A stretch of DNA of 64,000 nucleotides, taken from the NCBI GenBank assembly GCA_047967505.1, contig CM106539.1, one strand, 5' to 3'. The notes below the pieces were generated by a model that saw only the letters and a list, made by a program, of their open reading frames with translations, made no database searches and was not told where the DNA came from. The stretch is from Dipteris shenzhenensis (lineage: Eukaryota > Polypodiophyta > Polypodiopsida > Gleicheniales). Positions 12,358 to 25,453 of the stretch are shown here, one piece after another (the first letter of the stretch is position 1; the number at the start of each line of letters is the position of its first letter). A program made the translations under genes and the position numbers.

Positions 12358-12447
12358 GCCTCCGATTCGGGGCTCTTTGACAGGGCTTTGGTTGTGGAAT
12401 TTGCCTCTGATTCGGGGCTCTTTGACAGGAATTTGGTTGTGGAATTT
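12358..12447. repeat. 45-bp direct tandem duplication
   Basis: GATTCGGGGCTCTTTGACAG appears twice at a spacing of 45 bp, each time followed by TTTGGTTGTGGAATTT. The two copies differ by a few substitutions. Confidence 0.9.
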
Positions 12448-12599
12448 TGTCTGGGTTTAGATTGTTGATTTGTGTCCTGGCGGAGAGTCACCTATGGTGT
12501 TTTTACGTGTAAGTGAACGGACCTTTGCACCAGTATGACCTTTGATTATCCTGTCCTCTAGAATTGGAGATTGCCTGGCTTAACATGGCCCACCCCATG

Positions 12600-13060
12600 G
12601 GGGGGCAACTCTTAAAAAACACATACAACAAGCACTGCGTGCAAGCATATAGCATGCATGAGCGAGCATGTACACTCCATGTACATTGTATGTAAGATAA
12701 CTCTAATTTTATAGTTTTCCATTTTTTTACATGATTCTTATAATAGATCTACTTTCCTAAAAAATTCATAAGTCTAATAATACAAATGATTTGACCATAA
12801 TTCAAACACTAATATCTTTTATTTTTTGCATAAAAAATTCACATGCTAAAAAACCCATTCGGATTACATTTCATAAATTCGTATTAATTCACATTAATTG
12901 AGTAGACCTTCCTTAAGGTAAGAGCAATACTTGATCAAACTAGCATAAACCAATCGAACCCAATCTACCTAATTCAACCTAACTGGCCCAACTAACCCAA
13001 CCCACCTAACATAATGTTACCTAACCAATCTGACCTAACACAACCTAACCTATGATATAA
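12600..13060. repeat. Dispersed repeat, copy 2
   Basis: Related to 4720-5175 in the same orientation (see that entry). It ends in a degenerate array with CCTAACC/AACCTAACC phrases from about 12960 to 13055. No coding capacity. Confidence 0.7.
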
Positions 13061-13074
13061 CTTTACTAACATAG

Positions 13075-13480
13075 CTCTTGGAAGGGGAGGGAGAGGAGTG
13101 TGAGGGGAATGACAAGGGGAGGGCCGAAATTGCAAGGGGAAGGAAAGGGGGAAAGGGAAAGGGGTGCTGAGAGGGGAGGACAAGGGGGAACAATGATAGG
13201 GGAGGCTAGAGGGAGGGGAGAACAACGAGAGGGAAGGCAAGAGGGAGAGAGCATGTCAGATGTTAGGGGAGGCAAGAGGGGAGAAGGGTGAGAGGATGCA
13301 AGGGAGTTAGGAGGGAAAGGAGGAAGGGGTAGGCAAGGGAGGCAAGAGGGGGAGGTGAAGTAGGAGGGTGGGAGAAGGTAGACAAGGGAGGCAGGTGGGG
13401 GAGGTGAGGTAGGTCAGTGGGGGAGGCAAGGCAAGAGGGAGGGGTGTAGTTAAGAGAAAGGAGGTAGGAGGGGAAGGTGT
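13075..13480. repeat. Purine-rich low-complexity tract
   Basis: Plus strand is dominated by GGAGG, AGGGGAGG and GGCAAGAGGG in loose repeats. The pyrimidine-rich complement gives proline/serine-rich frames on the minus strand that look accidental. Confidence 0.8.
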
Positions 13481-13639
13481 AGGCAATTAATTTTTCATTT
13501 AGGGGGTTAATTTTTTTCAAGGCCCTCTTAGGTTAATTGATTATTTGTAGGGGGTGAGACTAAGAGTTACAATGATTTAAAAGAGGTCCCTCCGAATATC
13601 TATGAGCATAGAATTCCACTTGTCCTAGATGCAAAGCCA

Positions 13640-15480
13640 TCAAACAATTAGAGAGGTACATAATAAATCCTAATCATGCTTAGGAGGTCAAAGCTGATCT
13701 GGATAATCTTATCAAGCAAGATTCATTTATGCCATTGATAGAAGTGATTGGTTGTTTCCCATTGTGGTAGTGCTAAAGAAAAATGGCAAATTGAGAGTAT
13801 GTGTGGATTACAAAAAATTGAATGCTCAAATCGCACCTGACCCGATTTCGTATTTCATTCATAGATGGTAGTCTTGACTAAGTTGCAAGGCATGAGATGT
13901 ACTACAATCAAATTTCTCTTGTAGCTGAAGATCCGACTAAAACTTCTTTTGTTACTGAATGGGGTGTTATGCCACAAAGATTATGCCATTTGTACTAAGA
14001 AACGCACCTTCTACTTTCCAAAGGTTTATGGTAAAAACATTCAGAGACTCCCTGGCCGATTTTATTGCTATTTATTTTGATGAATTTTTTCTTTACTTAG
14101 CTATCCCTATGCATTTGGATTTATCTTGGAAAAGTCTTTGATAAATGCAGGCAGGTAGGCGTTTTCTTGAATCTTGCCAGTAGTGTCATTTGTGTTTGAC
14201 TGGGTGTTCTGCTTGGTCATGTCATCCCTCAAGAGGGAATCAAAACTAAGTCGAGTAACATTTAGGCTATTAAAAAAATGCCCAAGCCTGAGAATTTAAC
14301 TCAATTGAGGTCTTTTGTGGGGTTCATCAGTTTCTTAGAAGGCTTATTAGGTATTTCCCCAAAATTGTAGCTCAATTATACAAGCTAACCAAGAAAGACA
14401 CTAAGTTTCAATGGAGTGTTGAGTTGTCTATTGCATTTCATACATTGAAGAAGCATGCATCTAAAACACCCTTTCGTCGACAACCAAGGTGGGATGTTAT
14501 CTTCCATTCTCATGACGATGCTTCTAGATATGCCATTATTATGCGAGCCGATCGATGACTCAATCTGAGTGCAACTATAGCACAATCAAGCATCAAGCTC
14601 TTGGTATGGTTTATAGTGTGCAAAAATCTAGGGACTATTTACTCAGGAATCGATTTATCATCTATGTTGATCATTAGGCTCTACTATACCTTATGAATAA
14701 AATAGTGATCCAAGGCAACTTGGTCAAATGGATGCTATTATTATAAGAACTCAATTTAAGGATTATTCATAAGCCTAGAAAATCACATGCAAAGGATGAT
14801 TGTTTATCCAAGTTACTGGCCTTAGATGATAGTAAAGATATTGCTATTGAGTTGCCAGATGCCCATTTGTTTGTTGTTGACTTCACGAAACTGAGTATGA
14901 TGAAATGTTGCAAGCTCATGCCCAAGGACAAGCACAGGTAGTTGGTCTTGAAGGCCTCAAAATACAGCTTGATTGTTGGTGGGCAATTATATCATCAAGA
15001 TAATGATGTTATCCTACAAAGATGGATTTTAGCACATGAACAAGGTGGAGTACTTAATGTGGCCTATATAGGCCCTATAAGAGATCAATTTTGTGGTGAT
15101 TTTACTGCTCAAAAAGTTTTGCATGGTGGAGTACTTTGTTCAAGGATTCCCATGCTCACAGAGTTCAGACTGATGTCTATGCCAATTTCTTCCTCTAGAT
15201 CAATTGGGGACTCGATTTTATAGGACAAAATAACTACATCCTTGCTGGTACTAATTATACTACAAAATGGACCGAGGCTAAAGCTTGAAGGGATAACTTG
15301 GCTCGAACTACAACCATGTTCCTCTTTGAAAATATTATCTATTGCTATGAATGCCCAATTAAATTTGTCAATGATCAGGAAACTCATTTATGAATGAAGT
15401 ATTTGAGTTATTGATAAAAGATTTTATGGTTGAACATTGAGTTGCTACAACGCTCGGGGGGCTCACCTTATGTATATGTA
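13640..15480 (+). pseudogene. Ty3/gypsy pol remnant (RT, RNase H, integrase start)
   Basis: Plus-strand pol fragments in several frames. The RT start (VVLKKNGKLRVCVDYKKLNA-type) lies at about 13765-13830, followed by a region like YNQISLVAEDPTKTSFVTEW at 13895-13960. Next come PFVLRNAPSTFQRFMVKTFR at 13980-14050 and a YFDEF box at about 14070 in place of the usual F/YLDD-type motif. RNase H (YSVQKSRDYLL, FIIYVDH) spans 14600-14680. The integrase zinc region starts near 14990 (LYHQDNDVILQRW, then GDFTAQKVLHGG) and decays by 15480 after EAKA- and FENII-like words. Many stops and frameshifts show an old dead copy. Gag and LTRs were not found. Confidence 0.8.
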
Positions 15481-18400
15481 ACATGGCACATTTGTTAATG
15501 GAGGGGGGTTTTCTTAATATTGCCATTTACATATGAACACTTTATCAGGGAATTTCAAAATAGTTTGGGAATTCCCAAAAGGTAAAGATGGTCAAATCTC
15601 AAGCCCTTACTTGAAAGTGTAGTCTGCCCTAAACACTAATTCAAGAATCCTTACGAGTCCCACTTTCAAATAAGTGGTTAAGATTTTAACCACATGGTCA
15701 AATCTTCAACCCTGTTTAAAAGTGGGACTTGGGAAATTCCCAAATTCTCTAATATTGTGTTTAGGTATACATGTAGGAAGGGATTTCAAAAAGAGCATAC
15801 TTGAAATTTTAATAAGGGTATTATTAAATGTATGTAGATGAGACATGTTGTTTTATGATAGAGTAGTGGTGGTAAAACTTTTTCTTTTTTAAAGACTGAC
15901 CATAGTTTTGATTCCTTATTCTCTTTGCAATTTGATTTTTCAACCCACCCCTTCGTCTTTTGCTCTTTCCTTATCTCTTGCCATAGCCACATCCCTTCCT
16001 ATCAACCTCCAAGGCTTTTAAGGGCTTCTTTCCTATTCTAGGCAAGATCCCCATGAGCTCCCTCCCTAAGGAATTTATCTTTGTATGAAGGAGTCACCAA
16101 ACATAGCAGCTCTGCTTGCAAATCTCAACGTATATCTACATCCACTCCTCATTAGGCTTGATATTTTGCACTTGGTTCACCTTTAGGTGGCCACATCTTG
16201 CTTTTGGTTAGTTTTCTTATCTAAGTTGTCCATTTTGTTGGTCTATTGCTAATCTCAATTAGAGTTTCTCTCCCATATAGCAATGATTCTTCAAGTTTTA
16301 CTTAGCTTGAAGCTTATTAAACAAGGCAAGGTGAGGATCAATGCAATAGCCTCATGATAAGGCTAGTCAAGAGTAACTTTGGTAGGTACCTATGCTTCCT
16401 TGATGGCTTTGATCTAAGTAGCGTAGGTTTATGAGGGGAGAAACAACTGGCACTATTGGGGTTCCAAATCTTGCTCACAATCAGCATGTGGGCAACAGAT
16501 TGAAAGCTAGAGATTGCCATCCAATTTGAAATAGATGTGCAATGCTATGCAAGGCTTATAGAACAGATGTTTGCAATAGGACTATGTGAAGATGGGATCC
16601 TTAGATTCAAAACAGATGCAACACTGGATAGGAGGAGGATCTAGTTCTCTTGGGTGGGAAGAAGGTTTGTTGCGTCTATGCTCCTTCTTGAGACAGCTCA
16701 TCATCGTCCCAATTGTCCTCTGGAAGTGATGCAACGTTTAATGATTGAAATAAGCGAGGTCTACATGGGGAGGCTTGCAAGGGGATGAACAAGAAGACAT
16801 AAAAACAACAGCAAGCATTTGAAGCTTAGAGAAGAGTAGCAATGACAACATCATACACACTCAAATAGCTTGCCTTATAGCAACAGCTCTATGCAACCAT
16901 CCTTGGGTTTGTTCGTCGCTCTTGTGTGTTTTTTCCAAAGTGCTCCCTTAGATGTCACATTGATGATCTTCTAATGCAAAGCATGAATCCAATGCAAGTT
17001 GGCTAGAATCTGGTAGATCGATGGGGACTAATGGGTAATAATGTTGATTTCATGTGTTTTAGAGCCTTATTCCTGCCATGATGGGATCGACCTAATGCCT
17101 TCCTATAAGAGGCCGTGCTCTAGCATGCCACACAAAGGAAAAGCACCCACAGCTTCATTTTTTACAACCCTAAAATTTTGATTGGGAAGGTGAGAGACAA
17201 GGAGTCTGATATGGAATTTCCTGTCTGCATTCACATCATGATGAGAAATCATACGAGAGATGGCTGTGCTTTTCCTCCTGTTCCCTCTTTAATACTAGAA
17301 TATGACTTGTATTTTAGATATAAGTTTGTGACATTTGTTGCTCCAAATCATGGTGGTGAAAACTTTTCACTTATATTTGAAATCTATAGTTGCTAAATAT
17401 GCAACCATCATGTTCTCTCTTTCAGTCTATAAAAATTTGGATAGGGGAGAATGGGAATGTAGAGGATCTTCAAAATGTTTGGATGGTTTCTTTCATGCAC
17501 ATTAGTATGTGTACTTGCTCTTAATGTGCATATGTGCATTTGAAGTTTGAATTTGAGCTTCTCATGAAGTTTCTAGTTGGTAGAGTCTTCAAAACTTGTC
17601 TTTGGTGTATGCTTTATAGATTAGCATCTTCATCGCAACATGAATGGCTCAAGCAAGAGAGCATATTAGTATTTTCATAGTTGTCATAAGAGCTAAAAGG
17701 GTTGAAGCTTACAATAAATAGTTTTTCGCTCTCATGTATGCCAAGGAACTCAAGTCCTTGTGATGCTCCATATGCTTCAAGAGAGGCACATTGACAAAAG
17801 CAATCTACTTCAGGACCAATAGGTTTGTTAACATTGACCTAGATCTTATTTTGCTATTATGCTTGGCGACCTTCCCAATCTGATTGACAGATCTAGACCC
17901 TTGAGAATTATGCTACTTCCAGTGTGCAAGTCAAGCCTACTACCCTTCCTAGAGCCCTTACCTTTTATCTCTTCTTTGAAAAATAAGTTTTACTGTATAG
18001 CATGGTAGTTTTTGAGCATGTTCGTGATGGATCTTTGAGTAAAACTTGTATAAGGAGCTATGTATGCTAGTGGAGGATTCCCTATTAGTTGTTTGTCGCT
18101 TTTGATTTTATATCGCTCAAAGCCTTGTGAGTACGTCCAAGAGGGATATTGTTTTGGTTCTGCTTGCCAATCTCCAATTCCAAACCGCCAAATTCTCTAG
18201 TACAGCTTAAGGATTTGTTTCTCCAAGGAAAGTTAGTTTTAAATTATAGAAGAGTTTTATCTAGTAAGTGCCTATTTTTTGTGCAGTATCGTTAGTTTTT
18301 CTCCAAGCTTCTATCATAGGAGATTGGGCTCTAAGTATCTTTAGGTAGTATTAGCCGAAAAAGAAATCAAGACAAGAGGCTAGAGGATAGGTATGGCAAC

Positions 18401-18890
18401 GTTCGAGGGCCATAGAGGGATAGGGAACGTGAGGGGAGGAGCGTTAACATGGGTGGGGAAAAGGGATTAAGAGGGGAGGGAAAGAAGAGGGAGACTATGG
18501 CACAAGGGGAGAGGGAGAGGGGAAAGAGGAGTATGTACATGGGTGGAGGAGGAATGTAGAGATGGAGACATCAAGGGAAGAGGGTCATGCTTTATTTGAA
18601 AGAAAGGATGAGGGGGAAATATCAAAGTACTAGCTAGGTGGCTTAAGAATGAGCGTGTTACATCAAGGAATAGCCCCCTCCTTTTATAGCCAAGAGAGAG
18701 GGTCTCTCCTAATAAATGCATCCTCCCACATGCATGGTGTGTGTGGAAGAGGCTCCCATGTGGGCTAGGTAGTTACACACTCTCAATCATGTGTGATAAC
18801 GCTTGGCCACATTTTTCCACATATATCAACTCCCATATCCCAAGTCTATGATACTCCCTTGGTCTCTTCCCAATTTTATAATACGTTCAA
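15481..18890. other. Long stretch without recognised genes
   Basis: About 3.4 kb without convincing coding signal, RNA gene or mobile-element domain. The longest open frames (60-84 codons) have no family features. A purine-rich patch lies at 18420-18560. Confidence 0.4.
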
Positions 18891-18899
18891 ACATCTAGG

Positions 18900-19265
18900 A
18901 GGACAAGTGGAGGGTTGGCACAAGGAATCTTGCCACCTCATCCTACTTTCCCCATTATTTAACTTGCACTCTTGGACCTTCTATACCTCCCCCACATGGG
19001 CCTATCCTATATGGAGGGAATAACCCAATATAATATCCATCTCCACCTATTTTATATTACTTCTCCCATGGACTTTGAGCCATATCTCACTAAATGTAGG
19101 CATGGGACCGCCTAGGTGTGGAAGGGTGGCACATGTAGGAGCCATGCCACCTTAACATTTTATAATATTACTACCATGGATTATGTACAACACACCTTAT
19201 GGGTCCTCTTACATGGAAGGGTGGCACATGGTCATGCCCTGCCACCTCAACCCTGGGCCCTATGC
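18900..19265. repeat. Degenerate repeats around GGGTGGCACATG/CATGCCACCT
   Basis: Loosely repeated blocks of roughly 90-120 bp. Each contains a short hairpin-like pair such as GGTGGCACATG...CATGCCACC (near 19124-19152 and 19218-19244; a weaker one at 18915-18945). No protein. Confidence 0.5.
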
Positions 19266-19445
19266 ACTCCATATTTTATTATACTATTGCCACACATACA
19301 AGCACACACTCATATTTATGCCTTTTTACTTTGGCTAAATTTATCCATAACAGTAGACTCTATTGTCTCTTCCTATTTCTAATTAATGCTCTTTGTTTTG
19401 CTTCAAACATATTTACCTAAAAAAGTGTATCGAGGCTCATTTTGA

Positions 19446-22400
19446 ATGGATGTATAAATAGAGTACAGTGTTCACGTCATAGATGGTGATGAGAAGCATG
19501 ATTTAGGAGCTCTAAGAACTGTGCACAATGCATCTTATCTAGCACTGCGCAATGAAATTGAAGCAGTTGAGATTGCAGATTTCTCTTTTGATTTTGTTAC
19601 TATAGAGGGGAATGTTATAAAACAAAGGCAAGAACATAAGTGGGAGGTTTGTGACAAGATAGTGCACATAAAGTGAAAGGGATTTTTTGACTCTACATGT
19701 GAGAAACAATCTGTTCATTCAAGTGAAGAAAATATACTATTTTTATTGGATGCACAAGAAATTCTACACAATATTGAGTATGAGGAGGGGATTAGAACAC
19801 AAAAAAGAAGCAAATTCTTGGATGAATCAATTGTTCAAAAATGGGAAGTTGAAGTAGCTTGAATTAAAGCAAAATTACAGGATGCCAGTAGAGATTTTCA
19901 GTTTGAGATCTACACTAGAGATGAGAATGCAAAAACCATTGTAAAGTTTTGATGCAATGAATGTAAATCTACATATGGTTCAAGGTTACCTTCAAATGCT
20001 TATGATACACCTTACAACTTTCACAAGATTCACAAGTGTAATCATGATGGTAAATGGCTACCATTGATTTCGAAAATAGCAAATACCAAATCTGTCATGG
20101 TGGGACATTTACAGTCCAAAGCACATCTTTAGGAACTTGAAGGCATGGGAGTTAGAGATAAAGCTATTTTAAGTGGAACATGTGGAAGACCTCTTAAATG
20201 TGTGGCTATTAACAAAAAACAACAAGATTTAAGTGTTTTTCTTATCTCTAAGAGTACACACAAGCAAAATCAATCTTATGAGAAACAATGAAATGAGCTT
20301 GAAGATAATCATGTTTTCTCTTTTTATTTTCGATATTGAAGTGCATAAAATATGGGTTTTTCTTTGGAGATTTTCCTTAGCCATGTATAGTAAAAATGTA
20401 TGCTTTTGTTTTTAGCTTCTCTTTTACAAATTCATTGTGCCACTTTTGCATCACAAGGACTAGAGTTTCTAAGTTCGGGGTGTGGGAAAAAGATGGTGTC
20501 TATTGGAGCAAATCAAGTACTAGTAAAGGATCTTTTAGATGATCAAAGAAGAGGTACTTTGTGGTGGGCTGAACCATACACAAAATCAACATTCAATAGC
20601 AATGGATTAGAGTCTATCATAGATGGTTGAATTAGACATGTACACTGCAAGCATGTGAGCCTTATAGGACAACATTTGATGGATTTTGTTGTGATTTTTT
20701 TCTTCAATACCTAAATGAGAGTTTATAGGTACGAAAAATCTCATGCAAAAAGAGGTTGTCAAGATTTCCAAATGAGAGTTTATACGGAGGGAAAATCTCA
20801 TGCAAAACGAGGTACTTGTGATAGCAAACATGGTGTATGACTTGATTTGTTAACAAATACTGAGTTGAGAGCAAGAGTAAGAACACCAATTGTATTTGTA
20901 AAGAAATTATGGAGAGAGTTTTGGTGGGGAAAAAGAAAGGTTGCAGTTCTATCCATTGGTGTGAGAAAATTGAAAGAGGCAGACTATGAATGTGTAATGA
21001 GAAAAGATGTGCAAGGGTTTTGTAACAGTATCATTGAGGTGCATAGACATAACAGATTTAGTGGAAAATTAACCTTGTGGAATTTTCTTATAGATTTAGG
21101 GAAGAACATCAACCAGTCTAAGGAGGGAAAGAGGTATAGCCAAACAACATCAACAGTGTTTGAAATAATAAAGCTTTGGGGTGGGCCTCATCTGTATCAG
21201 CTTATAATTGAGAATCTTGGAGGTCAATCATTATCAAGTACACAAAGGATCATGAGGAAGAATATGTTACATTTCATGCCTTAGGAGCATCAATACATAT
21301 TTGAAGAAATTAGTAAGATCTATGTGGACTTCAAAGGAAAGTTTGGGATAAATACAAGCATTCATGTGTTGCTTGTGGAAGATGAAACAGTTATCAAGAG
21401 ATACATAAGGTGAGTCATGATGACATAGTATTCTTACTTTATTACACAGATCTATTGAGTTTCAAACTTCTATAGATGTTTGTTTTTTATGTTGCTTTTT
21501 GTTAAATGAACCATAGATGAAATGCAAAAGGAGACATTCTTATTGGATTTTGTGGAAGAAAGAGAATCACCCATGCGACTCATCATTTACGTTACACTTG
21601 GGTCAAGGATAAAATGGCTTTGATAACATTGTGAATGCCTTTCAAACTTGTTGTGTTGGACACTTTGCAAGAGTCATCATAGTAAATCCTTTACATGAGA
21701 AGCTGACATGTCTTGTATTGGTTGTCCAATGCACATGCAATAAGTTTGATGCAAATTTTGTGAAGAAACAATGGCAAAAAGTACATGACATGTGGGACAA
21801 AGATTTAAGATTCACATTGGGACCAATCATGGGCCATTCATCTGATGCACATCTATGGAATGATTTCATTCACAATGGCAAGAAACTTATCAACGGCCTT
21901 GATAGTGCTAGAAGATGGCTTATTGTTGGAGTAGAGTTGGTATGCTTCAACCATATAGTTCTTGTGTATAACTCTTTCTCTATTGATTAGTATAAACTCA
22001 AAGAAGGGGATATTAAAAGAGATGATCGATAAAATTGGGGCACTGCACAACAAAGAGTTTTATCAATAGATGTGCAAAATTGTTTGCAAAAGCTTCATGA
22101 GGGCGAAGATACAAAACAAGAAAGAACTCTTGAAACATGAGCATTTCTTCATATTGTCTCAAATTATGTGAATATCTTTCTATCTCAATATGTGAATTTT
22201 TGGGAAAGAGTTAAGAGAGAATCAGAGGTCATCTTTTTCCTAAAGCTGTGGAGATCATATATTCAAGAGCACACTTCATGTATACTTAGAAGAAATATTT
22301 TATTAGAGGGAGGCTTACTTGGATGTTCAACTATCTTGTCACTTTGTAGTGTTCTTGATGCGAATGTTTTGGGATCAATTTTCTAGTTTGCATTTTGAAA

Positions 22401-23622
22401 GATGATATACTCTCAGATACAGGCAACACCTATGCAGGACAGACTAGCCTGTTGATGGATACATCGTACTGGTTCTCAGATGCAATAGAAAAAAAAATCA
22501 ATAAGGTTGGGGTTATGGTTGGGATTGAAAGAAACCTATGACTTTGCTGATTTGATTCATAGCATTGGCTGTTTGAACAAAGTTTCATCACAAGAGTGTG
22601 ATACAAATGGGATTAAATTTTCTCAAGTTCACAAGAAACAAGAACATATATGGCAAAGACTACATGAAGACACATCTCAGTTCTCTTTTGATCAGAGGAT
22701 TATAGTATTCAAACATATGCTTTGATTATAGAAGCTTTAGAAGAAGAACTTAAAGATTCCCAAGTATTATGCCAACGATTTGGTATGAATCCTTCCAGCT
22801 CAAAAACATGGTGGACTTTTCCTCGGTGTGGATGATACAAATATATCAACACAACATGAATTATCAATGGACAATGGTGATAATGAAACCTATTTTTATC
22901 ATGTTGCATCAGTTGAAACAAGAGGTGATGAAGTTGATGATGAAGCCATGGCTTTGTGTGAACTTAGGCACGAGTTTGACTCCATACTAGATGATAATGA
23001 TGAAGGTCATGGAAAATCTATTTCTCCCCTTGTTGAAAGGGATGGTAAGTCAATATATAAGGCAATTTTGGTAAGCCAACTAAATGGAAATCCAAGTCTT
23101 TCAAAGGATAGGTTGAAGAGGGTGAGACAAGGAATCTATGTTGATAAAAAGAATGCTTTTAGACTTGAAACTATTGGGCTAGCTTTTCGAATTAGATCTG
23201 ATTGTGCAGCTTTCTTTGAATGAGATGATACAAATACAAAGAAGACAAGAGCATCTCAAGAAAATCCAAGAAAGGCTACAAGGAACGGTACTTGGTATCT
23301 AGAAAGGGTGCAAAGAGTGCGTAAAAAAGTGGGAAAGTGAGTGATTGAGTATAAAGATCCAATTAACTTGCTTGATAGACCATCCAACCTTGGTATACAG
23401 TTATGTTGGTACAACAAGGTTAAAGGGATATGCAAATATACTTATGATCTTACTGACACTGATATGATCAATGTGGAAAAACACACTATTCAAAATTTTT
23501 GGACTTGTGTAAAGTCCAATTTGAGAAATGGACTAAAAAACAGTCCAAAAATTTTGATTATACTAGTAATGTTGTTTTTTGAACTAGATTTGCCAACTCA
23601 AAACAAAAGATTCGATGATTAA
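19446..23622 (+). pseudogene. Gene A: large transposon-type protein with DFIHNGKKLIN motif, decayed
   Basis: A single reading frame from the ATG at 19446 can be followed to 20290 without frameshift, broken only by stops at 19455, 19674, 19860, 19950, 20130 and 20289. It contains a zinc-finger-like CNEC ... HKIHKCNHDG region. Later parts include a segment at 20847-21284, a possible spliced join near 21417 (GTGAGT donor), FDNIVNAFQTCCVGHFARVI and NPLHEKL at 21620-21700, GHSSDAHLWNDFIHNGKKLI at 21835-21895, and AYDFADLIH-like text at 22530. The C-terminal region is SQLNGNPSLSKDRLKRVRQG at 23070-23130, INLLDRPSN, then YNKVKGICKYTYD up to the stop at 23620. From memory, these blocks occur in this order in a multicopy protein family of about 1,000-1,200 residues found in plant and invertebrate genomes; the stretch expected between GHSSD and DFIHN seems deleted here. 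Function is not established; a transposition-related role is inferred. It converges with gene B. Confidence 0.6.
20713..20817 (+). repeat. 57-bp tandem duplication inside gene A
   Basis: AAATGAGAGTTTATA occurs at 20713 and 20770, each followed about 15 bp later by AAAATCTCATGCAAAA and GAGGT. The duplication lies within the decayed coding frame of gene A, so it is either late damage or a small repeat in the original protein (NESL..., KISCK twice). Confidence 0.85.
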
Positions 23623-23639
23623 GTACTAAGAACATCAAT

Positions 23640-24060
23640 GCATAACCAAATCTCTTACAAAGGTGGTCTACATAAACATCTTCATAACTTCACAAAAATC
23701 TCTTACAAAGTGGTCTACATAAACATCTTCATAACTTCTTGTGAATTGAGCTACTATCACCTAAGAACATCAATAGATGACCAATTCTCTTAGAAAGGTG
23801 GTGTAAATAAACACCTTTATGTATAAGTGGTGTGCACACACCTTTATGACCATTTCTTTTAGAAAGGTCGTGTACATAAAGCCCTTAGAAAGGTAGCGTA
23901 GATAAATCCTTTTATGTGTAAGTGGTGTACATATACACCACACTTGGTATTAAAAAACACCCTTAACTATAAAAATATATTTGACATAAAGTTTAAAATA
24001 CACCATTAAGTATAAAATGGACCTCATAAACAATCTTTATACACAATAATGAGAGTAAAG
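23640..24060. repeat. Hairpin-rich spacer between convergent genes A and B
   Basis: AT-rich DNA with repeated words AAAGGTGGTGTANATAAACA and ATAAGTGGTGT. GTGGTGTACATATACACCAC at 23922-23941 is an 8-bp inverted repeat with a 4-base centre; AAAGGTG...CACCTTT at 23795-23822 is a second hairpin. The block CAAAAATCTCTTACAAAGTG (about 23690) partly repeats one at 23650. The motif ATAAGTGGTGTA also occurs inverted beyond gene C (37305-37440), so this may be a subterminal repeat region of an element or a 3'-end signal. Confidence 0.65.
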
Positions 24061-24219
24061 AAATAAAAAAATTAGTAAACTTTTTATTAGATATTCGCTT
24101 TACATAGAAGTTCAAAACTTGTGATTACAAAGCCGTTAGCCATCATGTTACTCAGTACCAATGTCCTCAATGCTAGGCCCTTGACTACCAGGGTGGATCA
24201 AGGTTGCCTTCCTCACTTT

Positions 24220-25453
24220 TCATTTCAAGGGAAGTGCTTCCACCTCTTTAGCTTTACCTTTTCTTGTGACGTGCTGTACTACTACTTCTTGCTGCCGTGA
24301 GCCTTCTCGTATGATGAGTGGAACCTCCTTGACTCTAGTTGACAATTGATCACCCTTATTATTTGTGTGGATTTCTTCTTGCCGTAAGTCATCGGATGAA
24401 GAGCTTTCATCCTCATCATCATATGAGCTAGAATCATCACCCTTAGACTCACTACCCTCTTCTTTGACATTTTCCTCTTCAAAGAAGGTAGTGCAACTAT
24501 AATATGTGTCAAAGAACTCAATTTGATGGGAAGTATCAATGACATTTACATTTCTACCTTGGCGTAGCAATTTCTCAGCAGCAAAACCCATTCGATACAA
24601 TGCCACTTCCCACCCATCATTTAGTAAATTCTTTGTCATCTCTAGTATCACATCAGGATCCATCGGCTTTCTGTAAACATTGCCACCACCCCTGGATAAG
24701 AAGCACATCAAGAAAGGCTACAAGACTTGAATGGTAGTGCCTTCCAAGACAGTCATATGATTACATAGGACCATACCATGGTATACTTTTGAAAGTAAAT
24801 ACCCAAATGCAGATGTCAAACTCACATACAAGGCATCCCTTTGTGATTCTGTCATGAATAGGACCAACGTTGATCTTTTCTTATCTGCCATAGGACCTTC
24901 TACGATAAACCACACAAGTTCAACTATCCATGACACTGCAAGGTCTTGCAATTCATCTATGAAAAATATGCATGGCTTCTCCCAAGCATGACCAGTCATT
25001 GTTATGAAATGCTCTGTATCAATGCCATTGATGTGTGCAAATTTTGTATCATTCTCTGATAGCAAGATATCATAGGAGAAGCTGAATGGAGAACCATCAT
25101 CTAAACCACCAATTGCTCTACCTTGGGTAGTGGACTGCAAGGCCTTTTTCTTGATGTCCATATAATTGTCTTAACAACCTTTGGCATTTTAGCTCTTAGA
25201 TCCTTTGTTGGTGTGGCATCTGCATCCATTGAATCCAACCATTTTCTAGCCCATGTCTTATCAAGGAGTTGACCTAGGCTAAGTGCTTTCTTCTTATCCA
25301 CAATTGACTTGCCAGCTAACTCATCATCAGATTTCAATAAAAATAATAGTGCCAAGAGAGCAGCCTCACTTTGAATCATTTGGGTGACCACTTCATCCAA
25401 GTTGCTATGCTTGCTCTTCTTTCCAAAGAAGCAGTCACCACTTAGGATCTTCT
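24220..25453 (-). pseudogene. Gene B, 3' portion (downstream of the Copia insertion)
   Basis: Continuation of gene B (5' portion at 31293-32989). Across the target duplication the frame runs ...VCKK then ILSGDCFFGKKSKHSN. It stays open to about 25160, where one missing base shifts it to the frame starting DIKKKALQSTT. It then runs to a TAG at 24718 (explicable as CAG to TAG) and on to the stop at 24220. Visible features: CIFFIDELQDLAVSW and DKKRSTLVLFMTESQRDALY near 24850-24960, LTSAFGYLLSKVYHGMVL, and a strongly acidic tail with DDSSSYDDEDESSSSDD near 24400. I recognise no family. About 400 codons remain here, making the whole B protein about 960 residues. One frameshift and one stop make it a pseudogene, but less decayed than gene A. 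Confidence 0.65.

Larger units (their letters stand above)
11590..12590 (-). mobile_element. Probable 5' LTR region of copia element 1
   Basis: Placed by the primer-binding site at 11572. A minus-strand TATA-like CCCTATTTAAAGG at about 12210-12222 could drive the element. No second LTR exists left of 6456 for comparison, so the outer edge is a guess. Inside are a minisatellite (11860-12165), repeated GGTCGGCCA-like palindromic words (12235-12345) and a 45-bp duplication (12358-12447). Confidence 0.45.

Noticed and set aside
6456-12590. Copia element 1 as a full-length LTR element
   Set aside because: No LTR, polypurine tract or target duplication exists at the left end; the pol frame abuts TauE-derived DNA.
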